Positions 49,501-57,625 of a stretch of 64,000 nucleotides of DNA are shown here, piece by piece. The stretch spans positions 1 to 64,000 of the forward strand of contig NZ_JAHHZF010000007.1 of NCBI RefSeq assembly GCF_018729455.1, written 5' to 3'. The DNA is from Prosthecodimorpha staleyi. Its GTDB lineage: Bacteria > Pseudomonadota > Alphaproteobacteria > Rhizobiales > Ancalomicrobiaceae. How positions within the stretch are numbered: the first letter of the stretch is position 1; each line of letters opens with the position of its first letter. The notes under the pieces are model-generated. The model saw nothing but the letters and a program-made list of their open reading frames with translations, ran no database searches and was not told the DNA's origin. A program made the translations under genes and the position numbers.

Positions 49501-52329
49501 GACATCAACGTCGCAGCCGCCGACACCGTCGCGAAACGGCTGCATCAGATCGACGAGACCCTGCAGCGCCTGCCGGCCACCATGTCGGACGCCTCCCAAT
49601 CGGCCGTCTTCACGATCGGCGCCGGGATGACCGCCGCCGTCCAGGACCTCAAGCAGCAGTTCGTCGGCTTCACGGGCAGCATGGTCGACACCCTGGCCAG
49701 CCGGGTCGAAAGCCTTGGCCGCCTTCTCGAAGAGGCCGGCCAGTCGATCACGCGCCAGTCCGCCGATGTCGCGGCCGAACAGGCCGCGTCCTCCAAGGCG
49801 CTGGTCGGGCAGGTGCGGGAGCTGGAGAGCCTGATGGCCGCCCTCCCGGCTACGCTCAAGACCTCCGCCGAGACCACGGCCGCAACGGTCGGCGCGACCC
49901 TCGACAGGACATCCCAGGAGGTGCTCGACCGGACGCGGGCGATCGTCGAGACGCTTGCATCCGGCCTTCATGTCCAGGTCGATGCCGTCTCCTCGCGGCT
50001 CCTGGCCGCGGGCAGCGACCTTGCCGAAGCCACGCAACGCACCGCCGCCTCGGTGCGCGAGGCGGGCGACGGGCTGGTGGCGGGAAGCCGCGAAGGCGCC
50101 CAGCTTCTGGCCATCGCGTCCGGTCAGCTGCGCGATGACTTCGCCGGATCGGTGCAGTCCCTCAAGGTGCAGGTGGATGAACTGTCCGGACGCATCGACA
50201 CGGCCTCCGCCGAACTGGCACGCCAGCCCGAGCATGTGGCCAACACGCTCGGCCGGTTGTGGGAGGCGGCCGTCGGTCGCCAGATCACGCTGTTGTCCTC
50301 CGGTGTCACCGAATCCGTGTCCGCTTTGTCGGGCGTGGTCTCCGTGCTCAAGGATGCCGACAGGAAGATCGGCGATACAGTCGGTGAGGCGGCACGCGTG
50401 CTGATGTCGAGCAGCGAAGCGCTCGACGATGCCCTGTTCACCCACGGCTCGCGCGTCGCCGGTCAGCTCGATTCCATCGAGAACGTCCTGCAGCGCATTC
50501 CGCAGGTCGTCGAAACCTCGGCCCTCAACGCGGTCAAGGCCATCGACTTGTCGGCCGCGACCTTGAACGAAAGCGTGTCGCGCCTGCCCGCCACCGTCGT
50601 CGGGGCGACCACGGGCGCGATGAGATCGTTGCGCGAAGCCGTCGAGGAGATCGAGACGACCCTGCGCAAGGTGCCGGTCACCATCGGCCATGCCGCCGAG
50701 TCGAGCGTTGCCGGCCTTACCCAGAGCCTGAGCACCGCGATCGCCGATCTGCGCGACCAACATCGGGTGCTGGCCGAGCATTCCCAGCAGCGCTTTACCG
50801 CGCTCTTCTCGGACTTCGCAGCGACCGGCGATCAGTTCAAGTCGACCATCCAGGCCGCGGGCGAGAGCCTGACCGGCGCCGGTGTCGAACTGAACCGCAA
50901 CACGAGCCAGAGCATTGCGACCATCGGCGAGGCCGCCGAGGTGGCACGGACCCGGATCGACGACGCCGTCTCCGGACTGGGTCGCCAGATCGACCGTCTG
51001 GCCAACCGTCTCGAACTGGCTTCCGCCGAACTGATCCGGCAGCCGGAGCGGATGTCCGAGACCCTCGCGTCGCTCTGGCAGCAATCCGCCACCGCGCAGG
51101 TGGAAGCGCTGTCGGGAACCGTCCGGGCCGCCGTCGACGCCCTTGAGACCGTCGTCCGCGGGGTTGCCGAAACGGGTACCGGACTGACCGATGGAATCAA
51201 CGTCGCGGCCGGGCGGCTGGAGGCGGCGGCGGACGCCGTCGACAGCGTCCTGGCCAGCAGCGCCGAGACCCAGAAGTCCCAGATCGTGGCGCTCGGCGGG
51301 ATCGTCGAGACGATCCCGGATCGCATCTTCGGCGTCGTCGACGAGATGACCCGCACCCTGCGCCTGCGCATCGAGGACCTGGACAGCGTCATCGGCGCCC
51401 TGCCGGACCATGTCGCGAAGTCCGCCGAACAGGCGGTCGCGACCATCGCGGCCGGGGCTGCAACGCTCGAAGGCGCCCTTGCACACCTGCCCGTCAAGGC
51501 GTCCGAGACCGCCGAGCGGTCTCTGGCCTCGATCACCGCCGGCGTCGAAGCCTTGGCACGGAAGGTTCAGGATGCGGGGCGGGACTTCACCCGGGCCAGC
51601 ACGGCCGAACTGGAACTGAAGGTGCGCGATCTGGGCGGCGTCCTCGACGAGGCCGGCCAGGCCATGGTGATCGCCATGCGGCAGTCGGCAGAAGAGTTCC
51701 GGCGCAACGGCGGCATCCTGCGCGAGGATTTCGCCGCCGGCATGTCGCAGAGCGTCGAGCGCATCGCCCACGGCACGCAGCAGGCCGCCACGCAGCTGCA
51801 GGCGGCCGTGGAACAGCTCGACCTTCGCATCTCCGCCCTGGCAAGCCGGATCGACCGGACCGCCGAGGTGATCTCGGCTACCGGCCGCGAGATCGATGCG
51901 GCCGGCCGGAATATCGCCGGGTCGTCCGGATCGATCGCCGATCTGGGCCTGCTCTACGACAAGACAGCCGAGCCGCTGGCCGGATCGATCGCCGCGACCA
52001 AGCAGGCGCTCGATCAGGTTCTGGCCGGTCTTGCCACCGTCACCGACGTCAACCAGCGCGGAGCCGAAGCCCTGCAGACGGTCGCGCTCGGCGGCAACGC
52101 CGCCCGGGAGTTCTTCGAGACGCAGGGTGTCCGGATCGCCGATCTCGACGCCGTCATCTCCGGAACTCTCGAGCAGTTGCGCGAGAGCATGCGCCGGCTG
52201 TCCGTCGACGTGACGACGGAGCTCCGCGTCATGGTCGACGACAACCGCCAGGAGGTGCAGGACTTCCTGCGCAGCGTAGCCGGTTCGATGCCGGACGTGA
52301 CCGAGCGCAGCAAGGTCTACATGCGCTGA
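46510..52329 (+). CDS. giant membrane-anchored coiled-coil protein with ZorA/MotA-like N-terminus
   Basis: A 1,939-residue protein. The first membrane helix is at about residues 23-44, then a cytoplasmic stretch containing 'FAASPFAAPWIRYRSGFEI', then two more helices at about 131-153 ('VVAAGLLLGALGLLIGTW') and 158-176. This order resembles ZorA and MotA/ExbB-like channel subunits. The tail (about 180-1939) is helical and lacks proline-rich or catalytic domains. It is built from repeats: several 'LxxxPxxVxxxAxxA' units, and three 'ASAEL' modules at residues 585, 1232 and 1504. Residues about 752-853 and 854-955 are near-identical copies. No ZorB/MotB-like partner is seen nearby. It probably is co-transcribed with the upstream PanB-like gene. 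'aaggacg' precedes the start. Confidence 0.85.
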   Translation: MMSMSHQLGAFAPVIAVLGSRDFALVIALGLLVASIGWYLAVCRPRRRAAIETVKALQDKLLSAIALDKPEARIAQVDATFAASPFAAPWIRYRSGFEIRSDQIIATIGAEDVFRRDRLRDLMDCDDMPALIESVVAAGLLLGALGLLIGTWSGAESAAYWVVVLAVAMIVRQLRQGDANAFAVRKDRVIEDLIESFGALANHVPRELVALRQLRASEENERQLVRLRDALSESIGGQVSKVLNQHAEPLPELIAAKIASSISATINPLIGEITRIGATMERNSNDFATRAGDGFVRLWREATQAETDLMNRSLRSNVEQLEQIARTVQSVEQGFGSTIELASQRLLATTQHFGDMMDSRSAEIGNRLDQFKNALSELPGLVTNAAGEATRSMAARLADVDRSLARIPSVVTEASTAAVEAMKAQIGSLEKVLAGVPTVVNEAASAAAASLKAQVGALDDSLARIPGSVVAATDRALIAITSGVEETSLRMQDVTRSFNDMAAAEMERQSEQITVALGRAAEQILEATQAASGELRTAGEYLGLSVVDGSRLVGESAESARSVLSGAVEALEQQIVEFSGHVRAASAELAVHPARVADAFEAVWSRSVERQLEIVAENIRSSASALESMSGTVRAAEQHYAQQIDSSATGLNRATDRLEGTLASGTDRLNEQLGAVRNTLADLVRSVGDSSSEAAQIVRVAIADLDSGLAQVPRAVTRATDTALDGLSARLREIEAVLQNLPGSIAASAESAAGTIGNVLNATAEDVRERTRTIGQQLDATVTTSIGLLQSGVEAAGDNLRRQAEQAAGTNVEAAQAIATQIRQVEAVLQTLPTSVSTLTQDSVVRIGAAIEAAAGTIGTVLNATAEDVRERTRTIGQQLDATVTTSIGLLQSGVEAAGDNLRRQAEQAAGTNVEAAQAIATQIRQVEAVLQTLPTSVSTLTQDSVVRIGAAIEAAAQGWETQSGRFSDMASEKIRALSGTLIETGETLVRQTHQAADINVAAADTVAKRLHQIDETLQRLPATMSDASQSAVFTIGAGMTAAVQDLKQQFVGFTGSMVDTLASRVESLGRLLEEAGQSITRQSADVAAEQAASSKALVGQVRELESLMAALPATLKTSAETTAATVGATLDRTSQEVLDRTRAIVETLASGLHVQVDAVSSRLLAAGSDLAEATQRTAASVREAGDGLVAGSREGAQLLAIASGQLRDDFAGSVQSLKVQVDELSGRIDTASAELARQPEHVANTLGRLWEAAVGRQITLLSSGVTESVSALSGVVSVLKDADRKIGDTVGEAARVLMSSSEALDDALFTHGSRVAGQLDSIENVLQRIPQVVETSALNAVKAIDLSAATLNESVSRLPATVVGATTGAMRSLREAVEEIETTLRKVPVTIGHAAESSVAGLTQSLSTAIADLRDQHRVLAEHSQQRFTALFSDFAATGDQFKSTIQAAGESLTGAGVELNRNTSQSIATIGEAAEVARTRIDDAVSGLGRQIDRLANRLELASAELIRQPERMSETLASLWQQSATAQVEALSGTVRAAVDALETVVRGVAETGTGLTDGINVAAGRLEAAADAVDSVLASSAETQKSQIVALGGIVETIPDRIFGVVDEMTRTLRLRIEDLDSVIGALPDHVAKSAEQAVATIAAGAATLEGALAHLPVKASETAERSLASITAGVEALARKVQDAGRDFTRASTAELELKVRDLGGVLDEAGQAMVIAMRQSAEEFRRNGGILREDFAAGMSQSVERIAHGTQQAATQLQAAVEQLDLRISALASRIDRTAEVISATGREIDAAGRNIAGSSGSIADLGLLYDKTAEPLAGSIAATKQALDQVLAGLATVTDVNQRGAEALQTVALGGNAAREFFETQGVRIADLDAVISGTLEQLRESMRRLSVDVTTELRVMVDDNRQEVQDFLRSVAGSMPDVTERSKVYMR
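48763..49374 (+). repeat. near-perfect tandem duplication of 306 bp inside the giant gene
   Basis: Bases 48763-49068 and 49069-49374 are copies differing at only a handful of positions. Each encodes 102 residues in the same frame, including 'TIGNVLNATAEDVRERTRTI' or its TIGT variant. A third copy starts at 49375 but diverges at once. The near-identity suggests a recent duplication or ongoing gene conversion. Confidence 0.93.
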
Positions 52330-52348
52330 CGACGGCGACTGCTGCGGT

Positions 52349-52383
52349 CGACGGGGCGGCCGTGCCCGGCCGCGCCGCCGTCG
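52349..52383 (+). terminator. GC-rich hairpin after the giant gene
   Basis: CGACGG (52349-52354) pairs with CCGTCG (52378-52383), and the inner part pairs imperfectly. It starts 19 bases after the stop codon. No T tract follows. Confidence 0.4.
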
Positions 52384-52749
52384 AGTGGGTGGGGCGGCGG
52401 GCCGCTCCCCCCCGGAGACGTTCGATTGACGGACGAGGTTGCAACGTGCCGGCGCTTCGGGGCGTTGCCACTCCGGCGTCGGCGCCATGGCCCGTCTTCG
52501 TCGATCTGCGGCGACACTCCCACGGCCTTGAAACGCCCCGGGACCAAGACGTCCCGATGCATCAGATAATATCGTCCGGCTTCATTCGCCGTGACCATTC
52601 AATCGTTCCGGCGACCGCCAGCAAGCCGACAGGCATAAACACATCGCGCAATCGCTGCAAATGCTTCACTCAAAGCCTACAGGTACCCCTCCGAAGCCAG
52701 ATAGTCCCTTCAGACTCCATCCTTCAAGAAACCAAGGGCCTGATCGACA
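52384..52749. other. gene-free stretch downstream of the giant gene
   Basis: No gene is supported. Composition becomes less GC-rich after about 52540, at the left edge of the accessory region. Confidence 0.4.
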
Positions 52750-52989
52750 ATGCGCGATTCCTACCGCTCTCTGTCTTCCGTCTTGACGGCTCGGATCCGA
52801 TGCGCGATCTCTCGATTCATCCGACGCAATGTCGTCGATGACGCGCCCTTGGATCTCACCATCATCGAAGCCGAGATCGATGCCTTCCCGAGAACGGGAA
52901 GCGAGCGGCTGATGATTTACATTCTCTGCATGTTGAATGGCGCGGTCTGGCTGCTGATCTTCGTTCTGCTGCTTCGGACCGGTTCGTAA
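52750..52989 (+). CDS. possible small membrane protein
   Basis: A 79-residue open frame whose C-terminal third is a clear hydrophobic helix ('LMIYILCMLNGAVWLLIFVL'), after an acidic segment 'DDAPLDLTIIEAEIDAF'. No family is recognised and no convincing Shine-Dalgarno sequence precedes the ATG. The helix makes it more credible than neighbouring short frames, but it may be chance. Confidence 0.3.
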   Translation: MRDSYRSLSSVLTARIRCAISRFIRRNVVDDAPLDLTIIEAEIDAFPRTGSERLMIYILCMLNGAVWLLIFVLLLRTGS

Positions 52990-53029
52990 TGCGGACGGCT
53001 TCCGAAGGCAGTTGTCGATGTGCGTAGTG

Positions 53030-53147
53030 GTCAGAATCCGACATTGGCGTCCCGCAAATGTCAGATTGAATTGACCACACAATCAAAACGTTAGTGGCTC
53101 GGATTCACAAGACGGATGGGGACCATCCGTCTCGGTCGAACCACTAG
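53030..53147. repeat. hairpin repeat family B, copy 1
   Basis: An approximately 118-bp element with two stem-loops. The first is near 53038-53062, 'gacattggcgtcccgcaaatgtc'. The second is 'gacggatgg...ccatccgtc' at about 53111-53131. It ends in 'gaaccactag'. It matches the copy at 59126-59243 over its full length, with scattered substitutions. Confidence 0.85.
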
Positions 53148-53787
53148 CAATCGTGTCCTGTCCGATCCCATCTCGCGCCAGGACCGAACTCCAACGCGCC
53201 CGAACCCGAAGGCATCGCGTGAATAGGCGCGGGCGCGCGATTGCCGGTCACGGAGGCTCGCCGCCCCGATCGACGATCGTCCGTTACGACACGTTCGAAC
53301 CCGCTGGGCGGGACATGCCCTTCCGGCCGCGCCGAACAGATCGCCGCGGCGTCGCCGGCACGCGCGCCAAGGTCCCGCCATCGGCGATCCGGCGCGACGC
53401 AACGATTGCATCTGCGCAGGAGAACGAGGCGATCCGATCGGACCGTCAGCTGAAAACGACGATGCGATCGCGTGCGCCAGGTCCCGGCGAAATCCGGGCG
53501 GCCGGCGCGGCACCATCAAGTCGGGTCGACAGCCCGCAAAGCGAGGCGCAGCCCCAACGCCAAGGCTACGCAACAACGGGCGCAAAGGCCAACGCCGTCG
53601 ATCGGCGCGACGGTTGCGATGAAAAGGGGCTTCGGACGATCCCGGCCGACCGGGCGCCTGGGCACCGCGCAGACGGCGATCCTGCACCGGATGGAAAGCG
53701 CCTTCCGGCTGCGGAGACGGTTGTGCAAGGGCCTGAGACAGGCGGCGGCGACCCGTCCCGACGATTGCTCCCGTTCCGACAGGCGAG
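53148..53787. other. gene-free stretch right of repeat family B copy 1
   Basis: About 640 bases with only arginine-rich overlapping frames on both strands and no recognisable domain. I regard it as noncoding or decayed DNA. Confidence 0.4.
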
Positions 53788-54417
53788 TCAGCCGGCCCGG
53801 GCCATAACGGGCGGCGGCGCAACCGGGGCCGGGCTGGCAGAGGAAGATTCCCGCTCCCCGTCGTCGGTCGCCGGATTGTAGGCCACGACGCGCATCACGG
53901 GCTCTCGGTCACCCGCATAGTGTACCGGGCAAGTCGGCTGACCGTTGCGAATGCCGAAGCCACGCAGGCGTTCGAGCGCGTTCTTGAAGGTGACCAGCCG
54001 CGCCGTCCGATTGATCGCGAAACTGTGGCGCAGGATCGAAAGGTCGACGATATGCGTGCGGACGCCGCGTGCGATCGAGAACTGCAGCAGCATCTCGAAC
54101 TCGACGAGATCGTCCCGCGACCGCCGGTCGGCATTGGCGAGAGCATCGGCGGCTATCCGCGAGTGCCGGCCGATGAACGCGGCAGCGACCTCCGAGAAGT
54201 CCGGTTGCCGGACCCGATCACCGGTTTCCAACACCGGAGAGACGTCGGCCGCCGCTTCAGCCGGCTGACGAGCCGCAACGGAAACGCCAGCCCCGAGCAA
54301 TGACGCGGGAAACCCGCGGACCGCATCGAGAATGGGGCTGAGCCTCGGCGCCGTCAGGGCGGCAGTGGTCCACATCGCACAATCTCCGATCAACATGTCT
54401 GAATCGAACTCAACCAT
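53788..54417 (-). CDS. hypothetical protein, possibly a small DNA-binding regulator
   Basis: A 209-residue soluble protein of no family I recognise. The middle is helical: 'RSRDDLVEFEMLLQFSIARG', 'THIVDLSILRHSFAINRTAR' and 'LVTFKNALERLRGFGIRNGQ' could form a helical or helix-turn-helix core. Both ends are Ala/Pro-rich and low in complexity. The frame has ordinary high-GC codon use, in contrast with the A+T-rich DNA immediately upstream. The start at 54417 is uncertain, with internal Met codons at residues 8 and 15. It is not linked to an operon. Confidence 0.5.
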   Translation of the reverse strand: MVEFDSDMLIGDCAMWTTAALTAPRLSPILDAVRGFPASLLGAGVSVAARQPAEAAADVSPVLETGDRVRQPDFSEVAAAFIGRHSRIAADALANADRRSRDDLVEFEMLLQFSIARGVRTHIVDLSILRHSFAINRTARLVTFKNALERLRGFGIRNGQPTCPVHYAGDREPVMRVVAYNPATDDGERESSSASPAPVAPPPVMARAG

Positions 54418-54737
54418 AAAACTTAACGGCCGAAAATAGACAAAAGAGCGAAAATTTGATGATAAGGCACGTATTAGTATCGGAAATCCGCGTCTAATTT
54501 CACTTTCCTACATCCTCCTCCAACTTTCTTTCCATATAAATCAAGTACTTATCGTTCCTTCAGTACGCCATGTGATCGCATATCAGTCTTAACACGTCAC
54601 CATTTTGGGTCGCTTGAAATGATGTCATGCGCTCAATGTAAATAATGTCGCCCAATATGAGCATTATACGACTTTCTATTTTCAGTTGGCCCGGCAGCCT
54701 GGATTGGTACGAGGCATTCAGATTCGGGCGAACCCGC
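54418..54737. other. A+T-rich intergenic region
   Basis: Around 320 bases distinctly richer in A and T than the core genome, with runs such as 'aaaatttgatgataa'. It separates the hypothetical gene from the SciP-like gene and probably holds both promoters. No gene is supported. Confidence 0.45.
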
Positions 54738-55055
54738 ATGCAACAGGCCGACCTATCCGTCCCGGCGATGGTCTCCGAGACCGCTCCGGCATTCGCTCCG
54801 GCGGGTCACGGCCAGCGCTGGACTGCGCAACGCAAGATGGCCGTTCTGGAAGCCGTGGCCAGCGGCGTCGTGAGCCTGTCGGTGTTGCAGTCGGACTACG
54901 GCATCAGCGAATCCGAACTGCGGGAATGGCACTATGCGGTCGAGAAATATGGCTTCGACGGACTGAAGCTGAAACACAAGCGGCCGCGCCGGCAAACGTT
55001 CCCACCGCGCCGCTCGCCGTCATGGTTCGGCAGCGACGACAGCGCCGCCCGGTGA
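54738..55055 (+). CDS. SciP-like (DUF1153) regulator
   Basis: A 105-residue protein with the DUF1153 core 'RWTAQRKMAVLEAVASGVVS', 'LSVLQSDYGISESELREWHY' and 'EKYGFDGLKLKHKR'. In Caulobacter, SciP binds DNA and inhibits CtrA-dependent transcription in the cell cycle. The core Arg/Trp and helix-turn-helix pattern are kept, so DNA binding is plausible. The N- and C-terminal tails differ from the canonical protein, and the gene sits in a repeat-rich accessory region, so I take it to be a diverged paralogue. ATG 54738 is my choice; the frame is open to 54645. Confidence 0.72.
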   Translation: MQQADLSVPAMVSETAPAFAPAGHGQRWTAQRKMAVLEAVASGVVSLSVLQSDYGISESELREWHYAVEKYGFDGLKLKHKRPRRQTFPPRRSPSWFGSDDSAAR

Positions 55056-55098
55056 CGTGGCCGTGTCTGTGCTGACCAACCGTCGCCTGGCGAAGACG

Positions 55099-55119
55099 CC
55101 CTGCCTCCCGAAGGCAGGG
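55099..55119 (+). terminator. hairpin after the SciP-like gene
   Basis: A perfect 8-bp inverted repeat (ccctgcct / aggcaggg) with a 5-base loop, 44 bases past the stop codon. No T run follows. Confidence 0.5.
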
Positions 55120-56019
55120 TCCATGCGTTTCGCCCATTCGGCGCTTTCGGACCGAGGCAGCAGCGCGGTCCCCTTATCAGGTTGCACGGTCGCGTCGCCC
55201 GGTTAGGCGGTTCGGAGGAAGGCCGGGACCGGAACCCAAGCATTGCCGGCGAGACCGGGCTGCGCGGGCGGCTCCGATCCGTTGTCCATGCGTTTGCATG
55301 CAGGCCCTGCCGAGGCGGTTGCATCGCGCTGGACGATCATTCCGGCGCCGGCCTGAGCCTGAGGAGTGCGACCGGGTGGTCTATAAGTCAGCGGTCGGAT
55401 TCACGAGACGGCTGGGAACCATCCGACTCGATCGAACCACTCGCCTCCCGGCAGCGTCCGAAGCCAGTGTTGGTTCTCGTCAAGCTCCGATGCTGGAAAG
55501 AGTACTCAACGACGTCTCGTTGCCAATATGTTTTTTCTCGCCGCCACAGTCTCATGCCTACAACAGCGGCCGCCGTTACCTTTTGTCGTTGAGGTCCGGC
55601 GAACGATGATCGTCAGGCATTTTCACATAGGGTGGCGCCAAATCGCAAGACGAGGGGCATTCGGCCCTCTCCGGAGCGGCCTCGGTCCGGACATTCATTG
55701 GCGTGTCCTGTCGCGCCGGTGCAGAAGGTTTTGATTCGACAGCCGGCACCAGAGGCGACTTCAGGTTGACCCGAATAGTATAATTTCCATTTTATCGTTA
55801 TGTGCAAATACGGAGCACGGCGAGATACATTCTGCTAATAGATTTCTGATTTATGGCCCGGCGACACTTCCCACAAGAATGAGCATATATTCTATTGAAA
55901 TCCATTAGACGGATTGCGATAAGACATAATACCGCCGCACGAATTGTGGCATAGGTTTCGTAAGGAGATCGACCTGAAGGCGTAAACGTCTTTATGGTCA
56001 GGTAGCTGTTATAAAAATC
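55120..56019. other. sparse region with a partial repeat and A+T-rich right half
   Basis: About 900 bases without a supportable gene. It includes the partial family B repeat at 55387-55443. From about 55740 the composition becomes A+T-rich. The minus-strand frame at 55798-56307 has no domain and overlaps the winged-helix gene, so I do not call it. Confidence 0.4.
55387..55443. repeat. hairpin repeat family B, partial copy
   Basis: About 57 bases corresponding to the right half of the element: 'gtcagcggtcggattcac', then 'gagacggctgggaaccatccgactcgatcg' (as two shorter words), ending 'aaccac'. The first stem-loop is absent. The remaining hairpin is imperfect, so this copy looks old. Confidence 0.65.
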
Positions 56020-56469
56020 ATGACCCGGCGCATAGAATATACTCATCCGACTGTCGAGATGGAGACATATTCTGGCAAGCGGAGGGAAGATGTCGTGGGA
56101 AGTGACGTTTATGAGGTTCAATTGGACCGGAAAATGCCTTCTGATCCGACTTCGTATTTCGGCAAGGCGGAGAAGGCAGCCGATCTGCTTCGTTCCTTCA
56201 ATCGAATACGAGACCAGCATTCCTTGGACTATGATGACATAGCAATCTTGCTTGCGTGCGGTCGAATCAATTTTGGTTCGCGTCGATATCCGATATCCTA
56301 TGCTCAAGCGGCCAATGTCTCTTCTCTAGCCGACTATGTCGGAATTCCGCGGGAGACTGTTCGGCGTCGGCTGGGAATACTCGCTTCCAAGCAACTGGTG
56401 GCTCGCGTTGCGCATGGCTACATCGTGAGCGACGTGTCGACCTGGTCAAGTCTCACCGGCAACTCCTGA
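56020..56469 (+). CDS. winged-helix DNA-binding protein, paralogue 1
   Basis: A 149-residue protein whose last 105 residues match the product at 57239 closely. The shared core is 'DDIAILLACGRINFGSRRYP', followed by a helix-turn-helix 'SSLADYVGIPRETVRRRLGI' and a wing 'SKQLVARVAHGYIVSD'. The pattern is that of small winged-helix regulators. The N-terminal 40 residues are not shared. ATG 56020 lacks a Shine-Dalgarno sequence, while an in-frame GTG at 56095 is preceded by GGAGGGA, so the true protein may be shorter. It lies in an A+T-rich stretch, which suggests foreign origin. Confidence 0.68.
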   Translation: MTRRIEYTHPTVEMETYSGKRREDVVGSDVYEVQLDRKMPSDPTSYFGKAEKAADLLRSFNRIRDQHSLDYDDIAILLACGRINFGSRRYPISYAQAANVSSLADYVGIPRETVRRRLGILASKQLVARVAHGYIVSDVSTWSSLTGNS

Positions 56470-57232
56470 CGTTATGGTGCCGCCCGATTGACACGTTCCA
56501 ATCCTTCGGAACGGGCGTGGCAGAACGCCAACCCGACGTTTCGGCGCACGGCCCGGCGCAGCAATGCCCTACCGAACAAAATATGGAATCGGATGCGATT
56601 TCGATCGCAGTCCGTCGGCACTCGGTGTCATCCCCGGACTTATATCTGTTTATGCATTTATAATATTCGGTTGCATTTCCGCAAGGTCACCGTCGACGAA
56701 CCTCTCGGGGGGCTTGAATCCCCGGAAATTGTCGATCACAACGATTTGGACGGAGAAATTTCAGCTACACCCACGTGAACGGACCGGCCGCGGGCAGTTG
56801 CGGACAGCTCATTGAAAAGGGGGAGCGGGTGGCCGGCTGGATTCAAGCGATCGTCGTGTATGCGACATCTGCGACGTATGCGCGCAAGAGACCCGGTGCT
56901 GCTACTTATTGGATTCAAATCCAGGCATATAATAAGATTATCGACAATTAAAGTTATAAGAACACGCATACCACAAGGAATACAACATTTCCACTTTATT
57001 TCCCTTTCGTTAAATGGTGATATTTAGGCTCAATAATGGGCACTTGAAATATTGATCCTTTGCCTAAAACAATGCGATAACGCTCCATATGGGCAGGGGT
57101 CGTCAGACCTGGGTAGATCATATCCATATGGTGAATTCGACTCCGCTTTTGTTCTCGCTCAATAGTCAAGCTTAACTTGATTTGCTGAGTGCATTGCAAG
57201 GGCCAGGTCGTCGGTAGAAATTCCAGGCGGGG
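56470..57232. other. A+T-rich gap between the two paralogues
   Basis: About 760 bases without a supportable gene. The left part is of mixed composition and the right part, from about 56640 to 57190, is strongly A+T-rich. The minus-strand frame at 56996-57463 overlaps the second paralogue and has no recognisable domain. Confidence 0.45.
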
Positions 57233-57238
57233 GTGCAG

Positions 57239-57625
57239 ATGCAGCGCGAACTTCCAGAAGACTCCTTGATACCACGACCGGGGCACCCGGTTTCCTCTGA
57301 GATCAACCGGTATTCCGTGCGCGCGGAGAAGGCCGGAGAGATGATCAAGAACTTCGGGAAGATCCGCCAGCAGTATGATCTCGACTTCGACGATGTCGCT
57401 ATTTTGCTTGCTTGTGGCCGTATTAATTTTGGCTCGAGGAAATACCAGTTCTCTTACGTACAAGCTGCAAACGTTTCTTCAATCGCGGACTATATCGCGA
57501 TGCCGCGCGAGACCGTGCGGCGGCGACTGCAAATCCTCGACACCAAACGTCTGATGGCGCGGGTCGCGCATGGATATATCGTCAGCGATCTCGCCGCATG
57601 GTCGTGCCTGACCGGCAATTCGTGA
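57239..57625 (+). CDS. winged-helix DNA-binding protein, paralogue 2
   Basis: A 128-residue protein, paralogous to the product at 56020. 'DFDDVAILLACGRINFGSRK', 'ANVSSIADYIAMPRETVRRR' and 'MARVAHGYIVSDLAAWSCL' are almost the same in both, and both end 'LTGNS'. The N-terminal 20 residues differ. GTG 57233 is an alternative start two codons earlier, after 'ggcggggg'. The protein probably binds DNA as a dimer; targets are unknown. The gene lies 1.2 kb from its paralogue and on the same strand. Confidence 0.7.
   Translation: MQRELPEDSLIPRPGHPVSSEINRYSVRAEKAGEMIKNFGKIRQQYDLDFDDVAILLACGRINFGSRKYQFSYVQAANVSSIADYIAMPRETVRRRLQILDTKRLMARVAHGYIVSDLAAWSCLTGNS

Noticed and set aside
46405-52488. A 2,027-codon minus-strand open frame opposite the giant gene
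   Set aside because: It is the complementary reading of a high-GC coding sequence; it is rich in His, Gly, Arg and Asp without domains, whereas the plus strand has membrane helices and ordered repeats.
53091-53822. A 243-codon minus-strand open frame
   Set aside because: It runs through repeat family B and has arginine/proline-rich composition with no domain.
55798-56307. A minus-strand frame of 169 codons in A+T-rich DNA
   Set aside because: It overlaps the first winged-helix paralogue, has no recognisable domain, and is not conserved opposite the second paralogue.
57233-57238. GTG start for the second winged-helix protein
   Set aside because: ATG 57239 is only two codons later; the difference is trivial, and GTG is kept only as an alternative.
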